Shown piece after piece: positions 43,737 to 51,036 of a stretch of DNA of 54,524 nucleotides (within the stretch, counting starts at the first letter, position 1; each line of letters begins with the position of its first letter). The notes beneath the pieces are model-generated. The model was not told the DNA's origin. It saw only the letters and a list, made by a program, of their open reading frames with translations, and searched no databases. Made by a program: the position numbers and the translations under genes. Origin of the DNA: SKUL01 sp964487545 (GTDB taxonomy: Bacteria; Bacteroidota; Bacteroidia; Flavobacteriales_D; SKUL01); NCBI GenBank assembly GCA_964487545.1, contig CAZARI010000019.1, positions 1 through 54,524 on the forward strand, written 5' to 3'.

Positions 43737-44014
43737 CCGCATAAATTGTCGACCTCTCGCAACAATCATTTCAACATTTCTACTTAATTCTCATGGCTAT
43801 TTTGTCCTTAGGTTTACTTGAGGGTGCCCGCATGGTAATACTCCGGCCCATTGCTTTCCGGTTGTGCAAACCGAATCCTAAAACTTATGAGCCAACCCCA
43901 TAGCGAAACAATAGACTGAACACTCTTCATTATCTAACTGCAATTAGCGCGAATAAAACGAAAATAAAAATCCAAGTCTTTGACCGCTTTGTTGCGGATT
44001 AAACATATTTTGGA

Positions 44015-44045
44015 TTTGGCTTATTCGACGATATGTTTAAATTTG
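44015..44045 (+). promoter_or_regulatory. Consensus Bacteroidota promoter in a gene-free stretch
   Basis: TTTG (44015-44018) and TAAATTTG (44038-44045) with a 19-bp spacer are an exact match to both boxes of the Bacteroidota housekeeping promoter, the best in this window. No convincing gene starts downstream within 420 bp; two hairpins follow within 100 bp. The stretch before it, 43737-44014, contains nothing else I can support. Confidence 0.7.
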
Positions 44046-44050
44046 TAACG

Positions 44051-44145
44051 TTTTCATAGTAAGGATTAGTTGGTTTGAGTTTAAGCTGTTCCCAAAACTG
44101 CTTAAACTTACAAAGGCTCCGCACTGCGGGGCCTTTGTTATTTTG
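44051..44145 (+). ncRNA. Candidate small structured RNA
   Basis: Transcription from the promoter at 44015-44045 should start near 44051. It would run through two adjacent stems: GTTTAAGC (44079-44086) with GCTTAAAC (44100-44107), and ACAAAGGC (44110-44117) with GCCTTTGT (44131-44138), the second extended inward by CCGC/GCGG. The second is followed by TATTTT and can act as a terminator, giving an RNA of about 90-95 nt. The open frame across the region (131 residues from 44075) runs through all these stems and looks random. It matches no RNA family that I know. Alternatively this is a long leader of the epimerase gene at 44467. Confidence 0.45.
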
Positions 44146-44348
44146 CCCTAACCTATACAAGAACGCCGAACGAATGCGGCTAATTAACACCGCCCTCCCG
44201 CCTTTACTTCCAACCCCCTTGCTCATTTTATTTTCCATCCAGTTGACCAAACATCAAACGGGGTTCAATGACATTCTACCCCTTTCAATAAATATTTTTC
44301 CAAACCTTCTTCTGCAATTCACTAAGAATGATTATTTTCAAGTAGCAG

Positions 44349-44371
44349 AAGGGTCTTTCGGGGCCCTTTTT
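44349..44371 (+). terminator. Terminator-like hairpin before the epimerase gene
   Basis: AAGGGTC (44349-44355) pairs with GGCCCTT (44362-44368), with one G-U pair, and is followed by TTT. A further 6-bp hairpin (GGCAAT at 44416-44421 with ATTGCC at 44427-44432) lies between this and the epimerase start at 44467. Confidence 0.5.
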
Positions 44372-44466
44372 CAAACAGAAACGCAACGCACCATATCTAA
44401 AACGATATCAAAAACGGCAATTAAGTATTGCCAAGACGCTATGAAACAGAAAAACAAGAAATACGC

Positions 44467-45618
44467 ATGAAAAAGAGAGTATTAATTACAGGGGGAGCAG
44501 GATTTATTGGTTCCCACCTTGCCGACGAGCTATTGGCTCACGGATACACCGTAAAAGTCTTCGACAACCTGTTGGAACAAGTTCATGGATATAGCGGTGA
44601 AAAGCCCCGCTACCTGAGCAGCGATGTTGAATTTATCAACGGCGATGTACGCGACAAAACCACACTGCGCAAAGCACTGCGGGGAGTAGATGCGGTTTAT
44701 CATCTGGCCGCACGCGTGGGCGCAAGGCATTCGATGTTTGCGCTTAGGGATTATACAGAAGTTAATTGCGCTGGCACTGCCCAGTTGCTTGAATCGCTAA
44801 TAGAAAACCCGGTTGAAAAGCTAATAGTGGCATCCAGTATGAGCATTTATGGCGAAGGCCTGTATCAATCTCCGAGCGGAACACCAGTCGAAAACGTAAA
44901 TCGTCACAGCGATCAACTTAAGAAAGGATTGTGGGATGTGTACAACAACTCCACAACTAAGCTAACCCCTGTGGCCACGCCCGAATGGAAATGTCCCAAA
45001 TTCACCTCAATTTATGCACTTGGAAAGTACGAACAGGAACAGATGTGCCTGATCGCTGGAAATGCCTATGGAATAAAAACTACTGCATTGCGTTTTTTTA
45101 ATGTGTACGGATCGCGCCAGACCCTTTCCAATCCATACTCGGGTATACTCGCCAACTTTGCTTCGAGGTTTCTCAACGACCAAGCACCCCTGATTTTTGA
45201 AGACGGAGGCCAACTACGTGATTTTATCTGTGTTTATGATGCCGTTAGAGCATGTCGTCTTGCTTTGGAGACCGATAAATCCATTGGTCAGGTATTTAAT
45301 ATCGGTACCGGCAGAAGCTTTAGTGTACTCGAAATTGCTCGCAAATTGGGAAAATCGCTCGGAAAAAGCGATATCCATCCTGATATCACCACCGAATACC
45401 GAAAGGGAGATATCCGGCATTGTTATGCTGATATAACCAAAGCGCGCCAGTTGATTGGGTTTTATCCAACCATTGCCTTGGAAGACGGCCTTCGCGAATT
45501 GGCTGGATGGTTCACCAACCAAGCTCCACTTAAGCGGGCAGGAAAGGTCGGATCAACAATTCCGCAGCGCATACCGACCTTAAACGGACAGCGGCTGACG
45601 CAAACTCAGCATCCATAA
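44467..45618 (+). CDS. NAD-dependent sugar-nucleotide epimerase/dehydratase
   Basis: The start at 44467 (MKKRVLITGGAGFIGSHLADELL) is chosen over the upstream Met at 44428 because it puts the NAD-binding glycine motif at the N-terminus, as in all extended SDR proteins. The 383-residue protein has the catalytic SDR residues in ASSMSIYGEG and YALGK (Tyr and Lys), then RFFNVYGSRQ and QVFNIGTGRSFSVLE. It acts on a nucleotide sugar; the YGEGLYQSP and WKCPKFTSIYALGKYEQEQ blocks recall dTDP-L-rhamnose 4-epimerase-like enzymes, but this is from memory and not certain. The C-terminal 25 residues are extra and unconserved in appearance. No other polysaccharide genes are adjacent. Confidence 0.88.
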   Translation: MKKRVLITGGAGFIGSHLADELLAHGYTVKVFDNLLEQVHGYSGEKPRYLSSDVEFINGDVRDKTTLRKALRGVDAVYHLAARVGARHSMFALRDYTEVNCAGTAQLLESLIENPVEKLIVASSMSIYGEGLYQSPSGTPVENVNRHSDQLKKGLWDVYNNSTTKLTPVATPEWKCPKFTSIYALGKYEQEQMCLIAGNAYGIKTTALRFFNVYGSRQTLSNPYSGILANFASRFLNDQAPLIFEDGGQLRDFICVYDAVRACRLALETDKSIGQVFNIGTGRSFSVLEIARKLGKSLGKSDIHPDITTEYRKGDIRHCYADITKARQLIGFYPTIALEDGLRELAGWFTNQAPLKRAGKVGSTIPQRIPTLNGQRLTQTQHP

Positions 45619-45716
45619 AGCACGTCGGCGTCAAAAAAAAAGCGGTAATGCTAATGCGAGTCAAACGGTTATATCACTCGCTTCTGAATCCAACTGGAAT
45701 AGCGGGCCATGCCAAT

Positions 45717-45724
45717 TATATTTG
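45717..45724 (+). promoter_or_regulatory. TAnnTTTG promoter element for the 45764 gene
   Basis: TATATTTG matches the -7 consensus exactly and lies 39 bp before the start codon. No -33 TTG is seen. Confidence 0.5.
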
Positions 45725-45763
45725 GATGAAATCCGATAAATATTTACTCCACAATCCGGAACT

Positions 45764-46063
45764 ATGAACAACTTATCAGCGATTAGAGTCACCACCGACC
45801 ATGATGAAATAAAGGTTTGGGCCGAAAGCAGGGGTGGCCGCCCTGCGGTGCTTGACAATTCTAAGGGAACCTCAGGCGAGGGAGTCTTACGCATCAAGTT
45901 TGCCGAAGAAATCGACCTAATTCCCATCAACTGGAACCAATTTTTTGAGGCATTTGACGAGAACGAACTGGCGTTGATCTATCAAGAAAAAACAGACGCG
46001 AACGAAACAAGCCGCTACCACAAGATTGTTTCCCGTCACCACCAGGACGCCCGTCATACATGA
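45764..46063 (+). CDS. Small conserved protein of unknown function
   Basis: The 99-residue protein matches a widespread small family by its signature: HDEIKVWAESRGGRPAVLDN, then a glycine-rich turn, LRIKFAEEIDLIPINWNQFFEAFDENELALIYQEKT and a C-terminal SRYHKIVSR. Database copies of this family are sometimes labelled as glucan-branching enzymes, which the size and sequence do not support. The protein is soluble and probably cytoplasmic. It has its own promoter-like element and a terminator, so it is monocistronic. The function is unknown. Confidence 0.82.
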   Translation: MNNLSAIRVTTDHDEIKVWAESRGGRPAVLDNSKGTSGEGVLRIKFAEEIDLIPINWNQFFEAFDENELALIYQEKTDANETSRYHKIVSRHHQDARHT

Positions 46064-46093
46064 AATGGAATATCAGCAACGCCTCCTCCAATT

Positions 46094-46126
46094 AGCCCTC
46101 TCACATTTGACAGGGCTTTTGTTTTC
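46094..46126 (+). terminator. Terminator after the 45764 gene
   Basis: AGCCCT (46094-46099) pairs with AGGGCT (46112-46117), extended inward by TC/GA, and is followed by a T-rich run (TTTGTTTT). Confidence 0.75.
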
Positions 46127-46521
46127 CCTGACTTGTAAATTTATTGGATTTTTTCAGTGACTACCATTTCACTCAGCCGCTCCCCCTTTCTACACAATAT
46201 GCTAAAATACTGATACATCACCGATTAAGAACAACTATTACCGAACCACCAGACCAAATCACCTTCCTGTGTTGATGTCACAAAATCGTGGATTTATCCT
46301 CTTTTTCATTCGTTTTGTCGAAAGTTTGTTGTAATTTAGATAATACAAACCACCGAAGTACAATTCGGAAGTTAACGCAATCAATATTCACCAATGTTAC
46401 AAAAGCTATGGAAAAATTAAACTCCACCAGTGCCTACAAGGCACTCGATCCTCCGCACTTCTTTTTTACTTCAGAAAGCTGAACCACTCACCACCATTTC
46501 CAGGTTTTGTCCTGAAAATAG

Positions 46522-46656
46522 GCTGGGATAAATAATCTTTCTGAAGCTTATTCCGATCTGGTAAACATCGGGAAAGCTGCTCCTTTTCACATTATCAAAC
46601 ACAATGAACAGGCTTTTGAGGAGGCCGACAGGGAGATCTTACACCCTTTTACATAG
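46522..46656 (+). pseudogene. Possible coding remnant before the HYR-protein gene
   Basis: Directly after an in-frame TAG at 46519, 44 codons stay open to a TAG at 46654, with no start codon. They read like protein: NNLSEAYSDLVNIGKAAP, then HIIKHNEQAFEEADREI. This may be the end of a decayed gene. I recognise no family. The rest of the 46127-46739 gap has a short hairpin (GTGCCT/AGGCAC near 46430) and an AT-rich leader for the following gene, nothing else that I can support. Confidence 0.25.
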
Positions 46657-46739
46657 GTTGCAGCTCAAGTTTAAAAAACTGACAATCAGACAGAGTGAGA
46701 ACTAAAAAAAGTATCATTAACCAAACAAATCAATCAATT

Positions 46740-49700
46740 ATGAAAAATCTAAACTCCCATTTTCTCAGTTTGCTTGTAGTGGTTTGTTGCCTCTTTGCAG
46801 GCCAAGCCATTGCACAGTCCGAACTGACGATTATCGCTGAGGAAACGATGACAGTAGAGTGCGACGCCGCAGACGAAATCACCTACGAAGTAGTAGGTAC
46901 ATGCCCTGGCGAACCGGTCGTAGAAGTCACCGACCTCATAGAAAATAGTTTCTGTGCGGGTGTTTACACCATCATCAGAACCATTACCGCAACCGACAAC
47001 TGCGGCAACAGCACCACCTTTGTACAAACCATTCAGGTGATCGACACCATTCCGCCAACATTCGACGTGGACTATCCGGACCTATTTGTGCAATGTCCTG
47101 ATGAGGTTCCTGAAATGCCCGAACCCTCCGCGAGCGACAATTGTGCTGAAACCGTAGAAATCTTAACCATTCAAAGCTCAATAGAAGGCGGCGACACCAC
47201 CTGCGTTCTGATCGACGCCGTAGGACCCGGAATCGATTGGGGAATTGTGCTCTTTAACCTGCCAGGCGCTACCGACTATTATATGTTTAGCGAACCCGGA
47301 AGCATGGAAATATTCCCTGATGGTTCGGCGCTCATCAACGGAACAGTTCAGGCAATGAACAACCCCGATCAACAATGGCATGTATTCATCCGACTCGAAA
47401 ACAAACGCAACTGGGATGAATGGAGCGCGTTGGGTCGATACTATAAGGATGACCTGCTATTGGCTGGTGATAATTACCTTGACTGGCACTACTATGAGTT
47501 GGATGGTGATAATTCCTATCTGATCGGTGCTGGAGATTTTGCAGGGTCATACCTTAACTTATCGCACTACCCTGTTAATATGCTTTATGGATTCCAAATT
47601 GGTTATGCAGCCAACGGAAAAAATGCCAACTACGGAATGGCGGGTTGGTTTCATTACGAAGGAGTATTGCTAGGTAACGCCGTCAGCGGACATGGCGATA
47701 TCAACGTTGATCAAGAATGCACCACCAGCAGCTTTAACGCTGAATGTCTTTATGTAATTGATCGGTACTGGATTGCCGACGACGGCTGTGGAAACATTAC
47801 CGTGATGGAACAAACCATCACCGTATCAGACACCATTGGACCAGAATTTATTACTGCACCCGAAGACCTTGTACTAAACTGTTTTGACGATGTGCCTGAA
47901 GTAGATATCGACGGTGTGATAGCAGAAGACAATTGTGGTGGTCCGGTTGAAATCACTTATCTCGGTGAGTTTATTACCGGTGATGAATGTAATGGCACCA
48001 TCATCCGAACCTTCGATGCCTTGGATAACTGTGGAAATTTGACTAAACACGTTCAAACCATTACTATCATAGATGAAACTGCACCTATATTAAATGGTGT
48101 TCCCGAAAATCTTATGCTCACCTGTGATGAAATTATTCCAGAACCCGCAATGGTGACCGCAACCGATGAATGCGCCATTCCTGCCGTTGAATTTGAGGAA
48201 GAAATTATTACGGGCACTTGTCCGTTCGAACAGGTAATTACACGCACATGGACTGCCGTTGACGACTGCGGAAATGTGGCCACGGCATCGCAGGTAATAA
48301 CCATTTCTGACAACGTAGCACCCATAATTGAATGTCCGGCCAACCTCACCGTAGATTGCCTCGATGATGTTCCGGCACCAAACACCANNNNNNNNNNNNN
48401 NNNNNNNNNNNNNNNNNNNNNNNNNNNNNNNNNNNNNNNNNNNNNNNNNNNNNNNNNNNNNNNNNNNNNNNNNNNNNNNNNNNNNNNTTGAATACATGGA
48501 CAACACCGCACCGGTGTTTGTGAATCCGCCTGCAAACATCACGGCCGACTGCGCCAATCTTCCCGATGCTGATGAAATAACAGCCATCGACGCTTGCTCG
48601 GAAGTGAACGTAACCGTAGAAGTGAATGAATTGCTATTCTCCGGTGGTTGTGCCGGCGTTATTCAGCGCATCTGGACGGCAATCGACGCCTGTGGAAACG
48701 TAGCTACTCATGAGCAGTACATCACATTGATTGATACCGTTGCGCCTGTTTTGAACGGGCTGCCCGAAGATGTCGCGTATGAGTGTGGTGACGATATCCC
48801 AGCTCCTGCAGTGGTTACCGCAACCGACAACTGCGACGAAGCCGTGGCTGTTGCGTTTGAGGAAAGCATCGAAACTGGCAATTGTCCGCAGAGTTACACG
48901 ATTTATCGCACTTGGTTCGCAATGGACCACTGTGACAACACCGTGTCACATACGCAGGTGATTACCATCAGTGATGAACTCGCTCCGGTGTTTGATAATG
49001 CGCCCGAAAACATCACCGTTTCGTGCAACGAAGTGCCTGAAGTGGAAATGGTTTCAGCTACAGACAACTGTACCGCAACGGACAACATCGAACTCACCTT
49101 CAATGAAGAAATCTCAGAGGGTTGTCCATACACCATTACCAGAACATGGACGGCTACTGATGAGTGCGGCAACACTGCTTCGCACACCCAGATCATTACC
49201 GTGGTAGATGAAGAAGCCCCTGTGCTCAGCAGCTATCCTGGTGACATCACCGTGAGTTGTGAATCCATTCCAACACCGGCTATAGTAATAGCTACAGACA
49301 ATTGTGACCCGGATGTAATCGTGAATTTCAGCGAAACCGATTTTGAGGGTTGCGCCGGAACTATTACCCGCACTTGGACAGCAGTAGATGTCTGCGGAAA
49401 TTCGACCATCCACGTTCAAACCATTACTGTTGTGGATGAAACGGCTCCTGTTTTTAACGAAATGGTTGAAGACATGACCGCGGAGTGTGATGCCATTCCT
49501 GCTATTCCAGCGGTGACTGCATCTGACAATTGTGATGTAGAGGTTGCGATGGCCTACAATGAAACCACCGAACCCGGCGAATGCGAAGGGCAATATACCC
49601 TGATCAGAACCTGGACGGCGACAGACGATTGTGGCAATTCGAGCACACTAACTCAAACCATTGAGGTTGAAGACACCACGCCGCCCGTGTTTGTGAATGT

Positions 49701-50787
49701 TCCAGAAGACGAAACCTATGTCTGTACCGATGACATTCCCACATTAGAAGACCTCATAGCTACAGACAACTGTTCGTCTACCATTACTTATACAGCCGAA
49801 GAGTTTATCGAAGGCTATACAGGTGAGGACGGATTGCAGCAGTGCATTCTGACCACTCCGATGGATGTTGTTGGTGCTGCCTGGGCACTGTGGTTACCCA
49901 ACCAGCTTGGTGAACCACAGTATTATCATTTGACTGCTGACGGAGGTATGTTTACTGAGCTTTCAGGTGGAAACGCCCACCTAACCGGAACGGTTTACTC
50001 ACCAACTGCACCCAATAAGCAATGGATTATTGACGTCTACTTTGAAGGCGGATATGACTGGGCCACTTGGGACGCAATGGGTAGAAGCTATAAAGATGAC
50101 GCCTATGTAGCTGGCGACAACTATCTGGACTGGACTTTCTACATCCTCAATGCTGATAGTGCCGTCCTAACCGGTGCCGGTGACTATGAAGGAACTTCAC
50201 TCAATCTGACCCATGCACCTACCAGCCAGTACTTTGGCTTTCAGGTGGGACTTGCAGCTAATAACCGCAACGCCGCCAACGGTTCGTCGGGATGGTTCTT
50301 CTACGAAGGTCTGTGGATGGGCAACGAAGCCAATGGAATTGGTGACTTCGGGTTTGAGCAAGAATGCATCGAATGCGACTACACCATTACCCGCATTTGG
50401 ACCGCTACCGACGATTGTGGAAACAGTACATCAGCCATGCAGGTAATTACGGTACAACCGGGCGATAGTGCGGAAGGCGAAGAAAACCTCTTCGAACACC
50501 CCTCTACCGGTCTCAGCCACCTGAACGCTACCATGACTGCATGGCCAAATCCAACCATTTCAAATGCCACCATTGCATTTGAACTGAGAGAGCCGTCTAA
50601 TCAGGTAGTTTTGGAAATTCTCGACCAGCAAGGTAAAGTTCTCCAAACCCTGTATCGCGGAAACGCAAATCCCGAACAAGTCTATCAGTTTAACTTTGAA
50701 CGTGGCGATCTGAATTCAGGATTGTACACCTACCGTCTAACCACAGATTCAGATGTATACATTGAAAAACTGATGTTGACCCGGTAG
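46740..50787 (+). CDS. Giant secreted HYR-like repeat protein with T9SS tail (interrupted by a sequence gap)
   Basis: The start at 46740 gives a clean signal peptide (MKNLNSHFLSLLVVVCCLFAGQAIAQ); an upstream Met at 46695 is less likely. The protein is built of about ten visible HYR-like beta repeats of 78-80 residues, each ending in a W.A.D.CGN block and then a TQTITV.D..AP.F link. Two copies of a different domain of about 173 residues (47202-47720 and 49843-50367), bounded by cysteines, are inserted between repeats. The C-terminus is a T9SS type A sorting domain (WPNPTISNATIAFEL to LMLTR). The N-gap at 48388-48487 shifts the frame; the parts on either side belong to one gene. The role is probably adhesion or surface structure. 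Confidence 0.9.
47202..47720 (+). repeat. Inserted Cys-bounded domain, copy 1
   Basis: This is a 173-residue module between HYR-like repeats, starting at a Cys before VGPGIDWGIVLFNLPGATDYY and ending at DQEC. Its core reads WSALGRYYKDD, AGDNYLDW, GAGDFAG, LNLSH, GFQIGYAAN and GWFHYEG. Copy 2 (49843-50367) shares these core motifs, and the first 28 residues of a third copy appear at 54440-54524 in the next gene. It matches no family that I can name. Confidence 0.8.
48388..48487. other. Scaffold gap (100 N) inside the HYR repeats
   Basis: Exactly 100 N is a placeholder. The upstream frame leaves one base of a codon and the downstream frame supplies two, so the true gap must be a multiple of 3. 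Repeat spacing around it (237 bp before, 234 and 240 bp after) implies about 147 nt (144-150) if one repeat spans it, or that plus whole repeats. Confidence 0.95.
49843..50367 (+). repeat. Inserted Cys-bounded domain, copy 2
   Basis: This 175-residue copy runs from Cys (CILTTPMDVVGAAWALWL) to FEQEC, with the same core motifs as copy 1: WDAMGRSYKDD, AGDNYLDW, GAGDYEG, LNLTH, GFQVGLAAN, GWFFYEG. Its N-terminal third differs most. It sits at the same place relative to the HYR-like fold, immediately before YTITRIWTATDDCGN. Confidence 0.8.
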
Positions 50788-50833
50788 TTTACCTTAATTT
50801 GACTTAGCTTTCATCATTAGTCGAAAGCAACCC

Positions 50834-50867
50834 AAAGGCGGCCTGCAGCAATGTAGGCCGCCTTTTT
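50834..50867 (+). terminator. Strong terminator after the first giant gene
   Basis: AAAGGCGGCCT (50834-50844) pairs perfectly with AGGCCGCCTTT (50855-50865) and ends in TTTTT, 46 bp after the stop codon. Confidence 0.92.
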
Positions 50868-50935
50868 CATTTGCGACAAATACACTAATTATAACGTTAA
50901 ATCCTCTTTTTTCTCCGATTAAACTCTGTAGCCTA

Positions 50936-50966
50936 TTGACAAATACGACAACACGCTGTATATTTG
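50936..50966 (+). promoter_or_regulatory. Promoter of the second giant gene, overlapped by GCGACAAATA repeats
   Basis: TTG (50936-50938) and TATATTTG (50959-50966) with a 20-bp spacer match the Bacteroidota consensus. A perfect 10-bp inverted repeat, GCGACAAATA (50873-50882) with TATTTGTCGC (50961-50970), overlaps the -7 box. Related copies are TTGACAAATA (50936-50945, over the -33 box) and GCGACAAA (50988-50995). This arrangement suggests an operator. Confidence 0.65.
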
Positions 50967-51036
50967 TCGCCATAAACCAACAATTTAGCGACAAAAACCA
51001 ACAGTTTATCTAACCATACACAAAACTCTCAACATC

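Noticed and set aside
43999..44250. 83-residue open frame on the minus strand
   Set aside because: It is antisense to the promoter and hairpins at 44015-44138, has no family pattern and no promoter of its own.
44075..44470. 131-residue open frame before the epimerase gene
   Set aside because: It runs through three hairpins, has no recognisable domain or signal peptide, and its composition looks random; the structured RNA reading explains the region better.
46288..46482. 64-residue open frame in the gap before the first giant gene
   Set aside because: No family pattern, covers a hairpin and lies in an AT-rich leader; treated as chance.
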